The notes beneath the pieces are model-generated. The model was not told the DNA's origin and ran no database searches. It worked only from the letters and a program-made list of their open reading frames with translations. From TMED78 sp036337035 (GTDB lineage: Bacteria > Pseudomonadota > Gammaproteobacteria > Steroidobacterales > Rariloculaceae), in contig JAYZFC010000004.1 in the NCBI GenBank assembly GCA_036337035.1, forward strand, positions 3,089-67,088: a DNA stretch of 64,000 bases, written 5' to 3'. Position numbers and translations under genes: made by a program. Shown here piece after piece: positions 1 to 8,301 of the stretch. How positions within the stretch are numbered: the stretch's first letter is position 1; each line of letters opens with the position of its first letter.

Positions 1-394
1 TGGTGATACACTATTTAATGCAGGTGTTGGTAATTGTCATAACGGAGGAAATGCTAATAGTCTATATGAAACTTATAGAGATATATTATTTAATTTAGAT
101 GACAAAACCTTATTGTATCCAGGCCATGATTATATAGAAAATAATATTAACTTTACTATTCATCTTGAACCTAATAATCAATATGCATTAGATCTACTAA
201 AGCAAGTCTCCAATCAAAATCCTAATAATGCTTTTACCTCTAGTATAGGCATAGAAAAAAAAATTAACACATTCTTTCGTCTAGAAAATCAGTCTATTAT
301 TAAAAATCTTATTTCAACTAAACCTGATCTAAAAAAGAAAATAAATAAAAAAAATGTCTTTCTAGCTCTTAGAGAATTAAGAAATAAATGGTAG
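1..394 (+). CDS. MBL-fold hydrolase, hydroxyacylglutathione hydrolase-like (3' part only)
   Basis: The reading frame is open from base 2, so the 5' end lies outside the window. The visible part begins with GDTLFNAGVGNCHNGG, a metallo-beta-lactamase-fold block whose Asp normally bridges the two metals. YPGHDY follows about 38 residues in and supplies the last metal-binding His. The C-terminus, LALRELRNKW, resembles the helical tail of glyoxalase II-like proteins. The family hydrolyses glutathione thioesters or oxidises persulfides in the cytoplasm; the N-terminal HxHxDH motif that would help separate these lies upstream. It ends four bases before the convergent gene on the minus strand. The family is fairly sure, the exact substrate is not. 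Confidence 0.72.
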   Translation, partial: GDTLFNAGVGNCHNGGNANSLYETYRDILFNLDDKTLLYPGHDYIENNINFTIHLEPNNQYALDLLKQVSNQNPNNAFTSSIGIEKKINTFFRLENQSIIKNLISTKPDLKKKINKKNVFLALRELRNKW

Positions 395-398
395 CTAT

Positions 399-938
399 CT
401 AGTCAATCTCTTTCCTTGTTCTCCATTTTTGCCTATAAGATAAATCCTTACTGCACTCTTCAATAGTAAGAGCTCTTATTAAATGACCGGCGGGGCTCAT
501 TCCCATACCACCTAAGACACTTGGACCTGGGCCAGCAGTAACACAATAATGTGGCAAAGTTAAAGGGGTTATTGATCCATCAATATTAAACTTAAAGGCT
601 TGTTCTGGTATCTCTTCACAATCTTTAAGGGTTAAGCTGTCGCCAGATTCTTGGCTATTTAAACTCATGCAAACATTAAAACCATCAAGCTTAAAAATAT
701 CATACTTAATAAGGCTTTCATTAAAAGCTTGATCAATAGCTAATTGACCTTGATAGCTATAACAGGTATGAGTTTGAAGACCATCATCTGGTCTGGCATT
801 ATGCTGAAATCCTCTAGTATCGAAACAAAATCCTCTTGGCTCATCAAGCTTATCCTGCAAAGTTATCTCTACTAATGATTCTTGTGCAAACAAGTTATAT
901 GAAAATAAAGTTATTTGGAATAGTAGAAGTTTAATCAT
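399..938 (-). CDS. Secreted ricin-type beta-trefoil-like protein
   Basis: 179 residues. A hydrophobic N-terminus (MIKLLLFQITLFSYNLFAQ) looks like a signal peptide cut after FAQ, so the product is probably periplasmic or secreted. The mature part has Cys residues in spaced positions (GFCFD, HTCYSY, NVCMSL, KDCEE, HYCVT, EECSK) and short blocks such as QAFKFNIDGSITP and HYCVTAGPG. These look like repeats of the ricin B (QxW) carbohydrate-binding fold: a Gln-x-Phe/Trp, a turn, then a Cys-Val step. The six Cys could form three disulfides. No catalytic domain is attached and no partner gene is adjacent. Carbohydrate binding is inferred from the fold resemblance only. Confidence 0.6.
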   Translation of the reverse strand: MIKLLLFQITLFSYNLFAQESLVEITLQDKLDEPRGFCFDTRGFQHNARPDDGLQTHTCYSYQGQLAIDQAFNESLIKYDIFKLDGFNVCMSLNSQESGDSLTLKDCEEIPEQAFKFNIDGSITPLTLPHYCVTAGPGPSVLGGMGMSPAGHLIRALTIEECSKDLSYRQKWRTRKEID

Positions 939-1181
939 AACTATCTCCCATGATATTTGATTGCATTAGCGCAAATATTATATAAATAATAAAACTATGA
1001 TAATTTATTTCTCTGTATCTTAAAAGTAATGATTATCAATTAAAAAAGCTTTAATTCTATTTGGTAGTAGAATATTAGCCCCTAATTATTAATGTAAATT
1101 ACTATAATTTGGTAATAATTATCATTAACGAAGAAGAATAATTTAATCATTGAATAATATTATTTTTAATACAAAATAATC

Positions 1182-1197
1182 CCTAGTTTCAACTAGG
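1182..1197 (+). promoter_or_regulatory. Hairpin overlapping the Shine-Dalgarno of the 85-residue ORF
   Basis: CCTAGT (1182-1187), loop TTCA, and ACTAGG (1192-1197) form a six-base-pair inverted repeat. Its 3' arm overlaps the AGGAG (1195-1199) that lies seven bases before the ATG at 1206. Folding would hide part of the ribosome-binding site, which suggests translation control. The stem is short, so chance remains possible. Confidence 0.35.
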
Positions 1198-1205
1198 AGT
1201 AAATA

Positions 1206-1463
1206 ATGAATAATCTTTATAATGCTGCTTTAAGTCACTGGAATGCAAAAAAGGACGAAGCAATTGCTACCTTAGAACTATATTTTAATAATAGTGTTGG
1301 CATAGGAGAGCATAGCGCTATTTTAGATGAAATCAACAAATGGACAAATGAGTTGTCGCAAGCAGACGATAATTTACAATCTCTTGAAAATTATTTTAAC
1401 TCTGAAGGCAAGCCAATAGATAATAAAAATAGAAAAGCTAGCGTAAAACCCATTAAGGAATAA
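1206..1463 (+). CDS. Small acidic helical protein of unknown function
   Basis: 85 residues, ATG start with a good AGGAG seven bases upstream. It has no signal peptide and no membrane segment. The sequence looks wholly alpha-helical, with the block NNSVGIGEHSAIL near residues 28-40 followed by amphipathic helices (EINKWTNELSQADDNLQSLE). From memory, small proteins with the same arrangement (a helix, the xNxxGIGEH turn, then a coiled-coil-like helix) occur in marine phages and pelagic bacteria, but this could not be searched. It sits alone between a secreted protein and an SMR pump, with only three bases to the convergent SMR gene. The gene is real; the function is unknown. Confidence 0.6.
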   Translation: MNNLYNAALSHWNAKKDEAIATLELYFNNSVGIGEHSAILDEINKWTNELSQADDNLQSLENYFNSEGKPIDNKNRKASVKPIKE

Positions 1464-1466
1464 TTA

Positions 1467-1802
1467 TCATCTAGGCAATGATTCAGAAAATAAATTAATA
1501 ATTACTACGCCAGCAATAATTAATATAGTGCCAGCTATTGCAGGAAAATCTAAATACTCGTTATAAAATAGTACTCCAACTATTGTAACTAGAAATATTC
1601 CTAGCCCAGACCAAATTGCATAAGCTATCCCTAAAGGAAGAGCTCTGATAGCTAAAGCAAAAAAGTAAAATGACACAAGATAGCCAAAAATAACAACAAT
1701 AGATGGAATAATTTTTGTAAACCCTTCTGTTAGCTTGATCGATGAAGTAGCTATAACTTCAGAAAGAATAGCCATTGATAGATAAAAATATGTCATATGC
1801 AT
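1467..1802 (-). CDS. SMR-family small multidrug/cation efflux protein
   Basis: 111 residues (109 if the third residue, Met, is the start). Four membrane helices fill the protein, as in EmrE-type small multidrug resistance transporters. The conserved Glu in the first helix (AILSEVIATSSIKLTEGF), the proton/substrate site of EmrE, is present, and the loops GIAYAIWSGLG and IAGVVIINL match the family. It would act as an antiparallel dimer in the inner membrane, exchanging protons for quaternary cations. Some SMR members are guanidinium exporters (Gdx); the sequence alone does not settle the substrate. It is a single gene, not an ebrAB-type pair. Confidence 0.85.
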   Translation of the reverse strand: MHMTYFYLSMAILSEVIATSSIKLTEGFTKIIPSIVVIFGYLVSFYFFALAIRALPLGIAYAIWSGLGIFLVTIVGVLFYNEYLDFPAIAGTILIIAGVVIINLFSESLPR

Positions 1803-1817
1803 AACCTGATATTAAAA

Positions 1818-1893
1818 TGGAGCGACTGAACGGGTTCGAACCGTCGACCTGTACCTTGGCAAGGTACCGCTCTACCAACTGAGCTACAGTCGC
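1818..1893 (-). tRNA. tRNA-Gly (GCC)
   Basis: Reading the minus strand gives a 76-base cloverleaf. The acceptor stem is GCGACTG/CAGTCGC, the D arm has AGTTGGTA, and the anticodon loop TTGCCAA gives anticodon GCC. The T loop is TTCGAAC on a GACGG/CCGTT stem, the discriminator base is T as expected for glycine, and CCA is encoded. It lies just downstream of pgsA, the same position as the tRNA-Gly gene after uvrC-pgsA in enterobacteria. Confidence 0.97.
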
Positions 1894-1969
1894 TTAATTT
1901 TAGTTCTGTAATTTTGCCTTCTTTATTACCTACTTTCAATAAGATAATTAATAGTAAGTAAAATCTAAA

Positions 1970-2521
1970 TTACCTAAAGTATGAAGAAGCTAGCCTCAAG
2001 TATTCAAACATTGTCCAAAGTGTTAATAATGAAGCTAAGAATACCAGTAATAAACCAATTTCATATACTGGCAAACCTAGAAATGTTTGCTGATAAAGCA
2101 TCAAGCCTATACCAATCAGCTGGAGAGCTGTTTTCCACTTAGCAGAGTAGGAAACTGCAAGAACTTTCTCTTTTTTTAAGGTTGATATCCACTCACGTAA
2201 ACCAGATATAGTAATTTCTCTAGCTACAATAATTAATGTTATAAATGCAATAAATACGCTTGGATCACTATATAACAAAAGTATAAGACAGGAAGAAACT
2301 AGCAACTTATCAGCAATTGGATCAAGAAAGGCACCTATGTCAGTAATCTGATTTAATCTTCTAGCAAGAAAACCATCAAGCCAATCTGTTAAAGCAGCTA
2401 TAAAGAAAAGAGCTCCTGAAGCTGGCCTTGCCCATTCAAACGGCAAAAAAAATAAAAAAATAATCAAAGGGATAAAGATAACCCTTGTGAAAGTAAGTAA
2501 TATGGGTAGATTGTAATTCAT
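1970..2521 (-). CDS. pgsA: CDP-diacylglycerol--glycerol-3-phosphate 3-phosphatidyltransferase
   Basis: 183 residues. PgsA condenses CDP-diacylglycerol with glycerol 3-phosphate to phosphatidylglycerol phosphate, the committed step to phosphatidylglycerol and cardiolipin, in the inner membrane. The CDP-alcohol phosphotransferase signature D-x2-DG-x2-AR-x8-G-x3-D-x3-D is complete: D46, D49, G50, A53, R54, G63, D67 and D71. Several hydrophobic helices follow. It starts 7 bases downstream of the uvrC stop and is followed by tRNA-Gly, a conserved gammaproteobacterial arrangement. Length matches the family. Confidence 0.96.
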   Translation of the reverse strand: MNYNLPILLTFTRVIFIPLIIFLFFLPFEWARPASGALFFIAALTDWLDGFLARRLNQITDIGAFLDPIADKLLVSSCLILLLYSDPSVFIAFITLIIVAREITISGLREWISTLKKEKVLAVSYSAKWKTALQLIGIGLMLYQQTFLGLPVYEIGLLLVFLASLLTLWTMFEYLRLASSYFR

Positions 2522-2528
2522 ATTCTAA

Positions 2529-4331
2529 CTAATATCTTAGATGTTTAAATATCCTCTCAGCTAAGGTTAGTGAAACTCCTTCTACCTTTCTTAGTTCGTC
2601 TATAGTAGCTTTTGTTATACCTTGTAGTCCACCAAATTGTTTCAATAAAGACCGTCTTCTAGCTAATCCAATGCCTTTAATATTATCTAAAGGCGAAGAA
2701 ATAAAGCTTTTTGATCTGCTAATCCTATGTGACTCTATAGCAAAACGATGGGCTTCATCACGAATTTCTTGGACTAAATATAATGAGCTCTTATCTATAG
2801 ATAATTTGGTTGGCTTATTATTCTCAATAGTATATATAGTATCATTCTTATAATTTCTATTCTTACCCTTAGCAATAGAAAGAATAATAATATCTGAGCT
2901 AATCTCCTTTATTGTTTTATAAGCTTTTGCAATCTGCCCCTTACCACCATCAATTATCAACACATCTGGATAATCTAATTCTTTAATAGAACCAAGAAAT
3001 CTTCTCTCAATAGCTTGACATAAAGCATGGTAATCATCAGCAGGAATAATATTACTAATATTGAACTTTTTATAGAGATTTTTAACTGGTCCTTCTCTAT
3101 TAAATCGAATACAAGATGCCACAGTATTTTTTCCACTAATATGACTAACATCAAAACATTCGATATTTAAATTATTTTTATTTAAATTAAGACAATGAGC
3201 TAATGAGCTAAACTTTTCTTTCAATCTATGATATTTATTTTGGTTTAGTGTTAATAAATGCAAAGAATTATCATAAGCCATTTTCAATAACTTTAATCTT
3301 TCACCTCTTACATTAACTTTTAGGGAGACTTTTTGATTTGATAAGTATGCCAATCTATTTTCTAAAGATATTAGACTGTTAGGCTCATAATTCAAGATAA
3401 TTTCTTTAGGTGGAATTCTATTATCATAATATTGTAATAAGAATATCTTAAGTATTTCCTGATATGTAAAATCTAACTGAGGTTTATCAATAAAGCTCTT
3501 GCTCCCTATCAGCTCCCCTCTTCTATAATTAAAAACTGATATACAGTACTTATCAAATTTTTTTATTAATGCAATAACATCAAAATTTCCAGATGGTAAA
3601 GATACAATTTGCTCTGATTGAATATTCTTAAGATCTACTAGCTGATTCCTCAAAATTGCAGCTTTTTCATAATCTAGATTAGCTGATGCATTTTCCATTT
3701 TTTTTATTATGCTCTTCATCACTCTCTTATCTTTTCCCTTTAAAAAATACTCAGCATTATTTATGTCTTGCTGATATTCTGCTGCAGAAATCATATTTAC
3801 ACAGGGGGCGCTACATCGATCTATCTGATACTGAAGACAAGGTCTAGATCTATTTGAAAAATATATATCATTACAAGTCCTTATTTTAAACATCTTCTGA
3901 AGTTGGCTTATCGCAACTCTTACCGATGAAGAGCTCGGATATGGTCCATAGAGTAAATGTCCCTCTTTCCTTTTTCCTCTATAAAATGATAATTGTGGAA
4001 ATTTATGTTTAGAGCCTACCTTAATAAAAGGAAAGCTTTTATCATCTCTTAAAATAATATTGTACTTCGGCTTATGATTTTTAATTAGGTTATGCTCTAA
4101 AATAAGGCTTTCTAGATCACCCCTTGTTACTGTAAATTCAATACTTTTAATAGATTGAATCATAGAGGTTGTTTTATTGTCTTTAGCAGATTTACTAAAA
4201 TAACTAGCTACTCTTTTCTTCAAATTATTGGCCTTGCCAATATATATAACCTTACCAGATACATTTAGCATCTTATAAATACCAGGCATTTCCGGTAAAG
4301 ATGAAATAAATTGCTTAATATTGGAGCCCAA
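2529..4331 (-). CDS. uvrC: UvrABC excinuclease subunit C
   Basis: 600 residues. UvrC makes both incisions in nucleotide excision repair. The N-terminal GIY-YIG nuclease is clear (G17-I18-Y19, then Y30-I31-G32, catalytic R40). A UVR domain near residues 200-235 binds UvrB. The RNase H-like second nuclease follows, with the Asp in ECFDVSH and the Asp in LIIDGGKGQ. A helix-hairpin-helix pair closes the protein (IKGIGLARR, VEGVSLTLAER). The start is a TTG without an obvious ribosome-binding site, chosen because the next ATG would cut into GIY-YIG. The usual upstream uvrY/gacA response regulator is absent; a class II DAHP synthase takes its place. Confidence 0.96.
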   Translation of the reverse strand: MGSNIKQFISSLPEMPGIYKMLNVSGKVIYIGKANNLKKRVASYFSKSAKDNKTTSMIQSIKSIEFTVTRGDLESLILEHNLIKNHKPKYNIILRDDKSFPFIKVGSKHKFPQLSFYRGKRKEGHLLYGPYPSSSSVRVAISQLQKMFKIRTCNDIYFSNRSRPCLQYQIDRCSAPCVNMISAAEYQQDINNAEYFLKGKDKRVMKSIIKKMENASANLDYEKAAILRNQLVDLKNIQSEQIVSLPSGNFDVIALIKKFDKYCISVFNYRRGELIGSKSFIDKPQLDFTYQEILKIFLLQYYDNRIPPKEIILNYEPNSLISLENRLAYLSNQKVSLKVNVRGERLKLLKMAYDNSLHLLTLNQNKYHRLKEKFSSLAHCLNLNKNNLNIECFDVSHISGKNTVASCIRFNREGPVKNLYKKFNISNIIPADDYHALCQAIERRFLGSIKELDYPDVLIIDGGKGQIAKAYKTIKEISSDIIILSIAKGKNRNYKNDTIYTIENNKPTKLSIDKSSLYLVQEIRDEAHRFAIESHRISRSKSFISSPLDNIKGIGLARRRSLLKQFGGLQGITKATIDELRKVEGVSLTLAERIFKHLRY

Positions 4332-4339
4332 ATTTAATG

Positions 4340-5692
4340 TTATTTAGTCTTTATATGGTCTGCTATTAATATAGCTATTTCCATTGCCTGCTCATAATTG
4401 AGCCTTGGATCTACTTGTGTCTTATAAGCTTTTGCTAAATCAATCTCAGTAAGGCCGCTAGCCCCACCAATACACTCAGTAACATTTTCTCCAGTTAGTT
4501 CTAGATGTATACCGCCCAATATAGTTCCGAACTCTTCATGGACCGAGAAAGATGACTTAATTTCAGACAAAATATTATCAAATCTTCTTGTTTTATATCC
4601 ATCCTTAGTAGATTCTGTATTACCATGCATAGGGTCGCAAATCCATAAAACATTAGCCTTTGCTTTAATAACTGCTTTTAAAACTCTAGGTAAATGCTCA
4701 TTTATATTTGAGGCGCCGAACCTTGTAATCAAGGCTAGCCTACCCATGTTATTTTTAGGGTTGAGTTTTTTGATGAGACCAATAAGCTGATCATCAGAGC
4801 AACTTACTCCAATCTTAACCCCCATAGGATTAGCAATACCTCTATAATACTCAACATGCGCCCCCTCAAGATCAGCAGTTCTCATTCCAATCCATGGAAA
4901 ATGAGTAGTGAGGTTGTACCAGGCATTCCTGTGTTCTAAGAAACGTGTTTGTGCAGACTCATATGGTAGATGTAGGCCCTCATGCGATGTATAAATTTCA
5001 GCTCTTTGAGTTAAAAGAGCGTTCCCTGTAATAGACTCAAAAAAGCTCATAGAATCTGATACAGACTCAACTAGCTTCTTGTATTGATTAGCCATTGGAG
5101 ACTTGCTAACAAAATCTAGATCCCAATTTTCAGGATGATGCAGATCAGCAAAGCCGCCATCAATAAGTGACCGTACAAAGTTTAAAGTAATGGCAGAAGT
5201 ATTATATCCTTTTAACATTAGATCAGGATCTGGAACCCTATCTTCTTCAGTAAAGGCTATTTTATTGATAATATCCCCTCTATAGCTTGGCAATGAAACA
5301 CCATCTCTTACTTCTTCATCTGAACTCCGTGGTTTTGCATATTGGCCAGCTAAACGACCCACCCTAATCACAGGCTTTCTCAGCCCGGAAGAAAGAACTA
5401 GAGACATTTGAAGAAGAATCTTTAGCTTTTGAACAATATTATTTGAAGTACAATCAGAAAAGGTCTCTGCGCAATCACCACCTTGTAAAACAAAAGCTTT
5501 TCCTACCTGAGCCTGAGATAAATGTGATTTAAGTGACTCTATCTCCCAAGATGAAACAAGAGGAGGTAAATTTGATAGGCAAGACAAAACTTCATCCAAA
5601 TGTTTCTTGTTTGGATAAGTAGCTTGCTGCTTCGCTTTATAGCTTCTCCAAGTATCTGGATTCCAGCTATTATTAAGATCTGATTTCTGCAT
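4340..5692 (-). CDS. Class II 3-deoxy-7-phosphoheptulonate (DAHP) synthase
   Basis: 450 residues, typical of the plant-like class II enzymes rather than the ~350-residue E. coli AroFGH type. It condenses phosphoenolpyruvate with erythrose 4-phosphate, the first step to chorismate. Visible family blocks are LQGGDCAETF (metal-binding Cys), RVGRLAGQYAKPRS (substrate Arg/Lys), GAHVEYYRGIANPMGVKIG, WICDPMHGNT (metal His) and GIHLELTGENVTEC. No chorismate mutase domain is attached. It lies eight bases before uvrC on the same strand and may be cotranscribed. Allosteric properties cannot be read from sequence. Confidence 0.95.
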   Translation of the reverse strand: MQKSDLNNSWNPDTWRSYKAKQQATYPNKKHLDEVLSCLSNLPPLVSSWEIESLKSHLSQAQVGKAFVLQGGDCAETFSDCTSNNIVQKLKILLQMSLVLSSGLRKPVIRVGRLAGQYAKPRSSDEEVRDGVSLPSYRGDIINKIAFTEEDRVPDPDLMLKGYNTSAITLNFVRSLIDGGFADLHHPENWDLDFVSKSPMANQYKKLVESVSDSMSFFESITGNALLTQRAEIYTSHEGLHLPYESAQTRFLEHRNAWYNLTTHFPWIGMRTADLEGAHVEYYRGIANPMGVKIGVSCSDDQLIGLIKKLNPKNNMGRLALITRFGASNINEHLPRVLKAVIKAKANVLWICDPMHGNTESTKDGYKTRRFDNILSEIKSSFSVHEEFGTILGGIHLELTGENVTECIGGASGLTEIDLAKAYKTQVDPRLNYEQAMEIAILIADHIKTK

Positions 5693-5754
5693 AAATAAAT
5701 ATAAATTGTTTTCTTGTATTATATATATATTATAGCATTATCATAATAAGAGCG

Positions 5755-5772
5755 ATCTGAAGCTCTTCAGAT
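5755..5772. promoter_or_regulatory. 18-bp perfect palindrome upstream of the DAHP synthase
   Basis: ATCTGAAG-CT-CTTCAGAT is a perfect inverted repeat in the gap between the secreted VOC gene and the DAHP synthase, 63-80 bases upstream of the latter's start. The two-base centre is too small for an RNA hairpin loop without fraying, so a dimeric repressor site is the simpler reading. A run of A follows on the plus strand. The binding protein is unknown. Confidence 0.35.
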
Positions 5773-5870
5773 AAAAAAATAACATTACCTATATTTATTT
5801 TTTAAAGCTTTTAAATCAGTTTCTTCAGAATACAACAACTAAGATTTCTAGCTATTTAACAATCATAAGG

Positions 5871-6362
5871 CTATTCTTGAACCCAAGATTCCATTGCTAT
5901 AAAAGGAAGAGAATCGGGAGTTAGCTCTGCTATTTCCATTCTAATGCCATTTTCATCATAAGTATTAGATAAAATTGCTTTACTATTTCCGCTCTTTCTT
6001 GCATCTTCTACTTCAACTCCTCGACTCCTCCAGAAGTTAATTGCTTGATCCATACTATCCACTTGTACGCCAAAGTGAGTAATTTCATTATTTTGATTTG
6101 CATTATTGGCCTGTATTTCTAGAAAAGTATTCTTACTCATTTGTAGGTACACTAGCCAGGTCTCGCCAGTCTCTCTCCTGCTTCTAAAAGCTTCTTTGAA
6201 GCCTATTATTTCTGTATAGTACTCAACTGCTTCATCGATATCGGGAACGCTTATCCCTATATGGTTAAGGCTAACTAAGCTTGAATTGTCTGACTGAGCT
6301 ATTGTTAGCTGAATGCCCAGCATGCAAATCATTCCTATTATAAAAAAATATAAATTTTTCAT
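5871..6362 (-). CDS. Exported VOC/glyoxalase-like protein
   Basis: 163 residues. A signal peptide is evident (MKNLYFFIIGMICMLGIQL, cut near IAQ-SD). The mature part is a single vicinal-oxygen-chelate fold. It starts with LNHIGISVPDIDEAVEYY, whose His is the usual first metal ligand, repeats the pattern at EITHFGVQVDSMDQAINFW, and ends with a strand EIAEL carrying the usual Glu ligand. Most VOC enzymes (glyoxalase I, epimerases, dioxygenases) are cytoplasmic, so an exported copy is unusual. The following gene on the strand is the DAHP synthase, after a gap of 178 bases. Fold sure, reaction unknown. Confidence 0.8.
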   Translation of the reverse strand: MKNLYFFIIGMICMLGIQLTIAQSDNSSLVSLNHIGISVPDIDEAVEYYTEIIGFKEAFRSRRETGETWLVYLQMSKNTFLEIQANNANQNNEITHFGVQVDSMDQAINFWRSRGVEVEDARKSGNSKAILSNTYDENGIRMEIAELTPDSLPFIAMESWVQE

Positions 6363-6385
6363 TTATTATCTCCCATGAATATTAA

Positions 6386-6793
6386 TTACTTATAGAGTTT
6401 CTTAGACTCACACCAAAAAATATCAAGTTCTTCTCTACTAAATAGATCCCAGCTACCATCATTATCCATTACTCTTGACTCAACATACTTAAATCTTTTT
6501 TCAAATTTATCATTCGTCATTGCAAGACAATCATCTGGATCAATATTCAAGTATATACAAAGATTGATTAAGCAGAAAAATACATCTCCTATCTCTGACT
6601 TAATATTAGATACATCATTATCAGCTAATGATCTGTCTAGCTCTTCTAGCTCTTCTTTCAGTTTATCTTTAATTCCTGAGATATTACCCCAATCAAAACC
6701 AACTTTTTTTGCTTTTTGAGATAGGTTTAATCCCCTTTGAATAGGAGAAGAAGAGTTTGATGCAGTATCTAAAATGCTTATAGACTTATTCAT
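6386..6793 (-). CDS. mazG: MazG-type nucleoside triphosphate pyrophosphohydrolase, single domain
   Basis: 135 residues, about half of the E. coli MazG (263). It corresponds to the C-terminal catalytic half of the full protein: KKVGFDWGNISGIKDKL, then the all-alpha NTP-PPase motif EELEELD ... EIGDVFFCLINL with its metal-binding Glu/Asp residues, then NDKFEKRFKYVE. MazG hydrolyses (d)NTPs and in E. coli lowers ppGpp. The N-terminal half is missing with no remnant upstream; 11 bases separate it from the fumC stop. It may be a true single-domain enzyme of a streamlined genome. Confidence 0.85.
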   Translation of the reverse strand: MNKSISILDTASNSSSPIQRGLNLSQKAKKVGFDWGNISGIKDKLKEELEELDRSLADNDVSNIKSEIGDVFFCLINLCIYLNIDPDDCLAMTNDKFEKRFKYVESRVMDNDGSWDLFSREELDIFWCESKKLYK

Positions 6794-6804
6794 AAATTGA
6801 TAAC

Positions 6805-8190
6805 TTAACCCTTTATTCCGCCTTTAGTAAGCTCTGAAGCATCAAGTAACTTTTCTAACTCCTTCTTTGATAAGCCTGAATCTTCTAACGCTACCTCTAA
6901 AATAGGCCTACCTTCAGCAAAAGCTTTTTTAGCTATTGCAGCGCTCTTATCATATCCAATTACAGGATTAAGAGCTGTCACTAAAATTGGATTTAAAGCT
7001 AAAGAATTCTCTATATTAGTCACATTTATCAAAAAGTCCTTTATGGCAGCATCCGCAAGATTTCTAGAAGAGTTGGAGATAATTTCTATACTTTGCAAGA
7101 GATTATAAGCAATCACTGGTAGCATAACATTTAACTGGAAATTTCCTGACTGACCAGCAACAGTAATGGTAGAATCATTTCCTATAACCTGTGCGGAAGC
7201 CATAGCTACAGACTCTGGTATTACTGGATTAATTTTTCCAGGCATAATGCTGCTGCCAGGTTGAAGCGCTGGAAGAGTTATTTCAGATAATCCTGATAAA
7301 GGTCCGCTATTCATCCATCTTAGGTCGTTTGAAATTTTCATGAGACTGACTGATAGAGTTTTTAAGTGTCCTGAAACTTCAACTGAAGTATCTTGACTAC
7401 TTATACCTTCAAAATAGTTATCGGATACTGAAAAAGAATTACTTAATATATCATTGATTTTGTTAATAAATTCTTTTGAAAAGCTTGGTGAGGAATTAAT
7501 GCCAGTTCCTACTGCTGTTCCTCCAATTGGTAGCTGTTTTAAACGCTCTAGAGAGGAAGTAATTCGTGATTTTCCATGCTTAAGCTGCTGAGCCCATCCG
7601 GAAAGCTCCTGATCAAACCTAATAGGCATTGCATCCATTAAATGAGTTCTACCAGTTTTAACTATTTTATCAGATTTTTTTGCTTTATCTTCAATTACTT
7701 GAATAAGATAATTAAGGCTTGGAATTAAATTAGATTCAATTGCTATTGACGCACTTAAATTAATCGCCGAAGGAATAACATCATTACTGCTTTGGCCATA
7801 ATTAACATGATCATTAGCGTGGATATTAACTGAAACCATTGAGTTTGCGACATTAGCAACGACTTCATTCATGTTCATGTTTGTACTTGTTCCAGACCCT
7901 GTTTGAAAGATATCTACAGGAAACTGATCTAAGAGATCTCCATTAAATATTTGTATAGCAGCTTTCTCAATAGCGGTTGCAACTTCTTGATTAATAAGGC
8001 CTTGCTTGCCATTAACATATGCTGAAACCGACTTGATAAGAGCTAGTGCCCTTATAAACTCATTAGGCATGGTAAGACCACTAATTGGAAAATTATTTAT
8101 TGCCCTCTGTGTCTGAGCTCCCCAAGAAGCGCCTACAGGAACATTAAGTTCACCCATACTATCCTTTTCAACTCTGAAATCTTTTGCCAT
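6805..8190 (-). CDS. fumC: Fumarate hydratase, class II
   Basis: 461 residues, normal for the oxygen-stable, iron-free class II fumarase of the TCA cycle. The fumarase/aspartase signature GSSIMPGKINPV is present, as are the substrate blocks GSGTSTNMN, YGQSSNDV and GRTHLMDAMP with the catalytic His. It is divergent from purB, another member of the same superfamily, with 111 bases between the two starts. Aspartase is excluded as the first choice because the overall motif spacing and GQSSNDV/THLMDA blocks are those of FumC. Confidence 0.95.
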   Translation of the reverse strand: MAKDFRVEKDSMGELNVPVGASWGAQTQRAINNFPISGLTMPNEFIRALALIKSVSAYVNGKQGLINQEVATAIEKAAIQIFNGDLLDQFPVDIFQTGSGTSTNMNMNEVVANVANSMVSVNIHANDHVNYGQSSNDVIPSAINLSASIAIESNLIPSLNYLIQVIEDKAKKSDKIVKTGRTHLMDAMPIRFDQELSGWAQQLKHGKSRITSSLERLKQLPIGGTAVGTGINSSPSFSKEFINKINDILSNSFSVSDNYFEGISSQDTSVEVSGHLKTLSVSLMKISNDLRWMNSGPLSGLSEITLPALQPGSSIMPGKINPVIPESVAMASAQVIGNDSTITVAGQSGNFQLNVMLPVIAYNLLQSIEIISNSSRNLADAAIKDFLINVTNIENSLALNPILVTALNPVIGYDKSAAIAKKAFAEGRPILEVALEDSGLSKKELEKLLDASELTKGGIKG

Positions 8191-8301
8191 AGCTACTCCA
8201 AAATAAAATTATAACAAATTACAAATGATCCCGACACAAAGTATCTGAAAGTACATATTCATAGTTTTTGATGTCATAATATAAGAAAAGTTAACATACG
8301 G

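Noticed and set aside
1111..1123. Fur-box-like sequence GGTAAT-A-ATTATC upstream of the 85-residue gene
   Set aside because: One mismatch to the F-x-R half of a Fur box, but in sequence this AT-rich such matches are frequent, and the gene has no iron connection.
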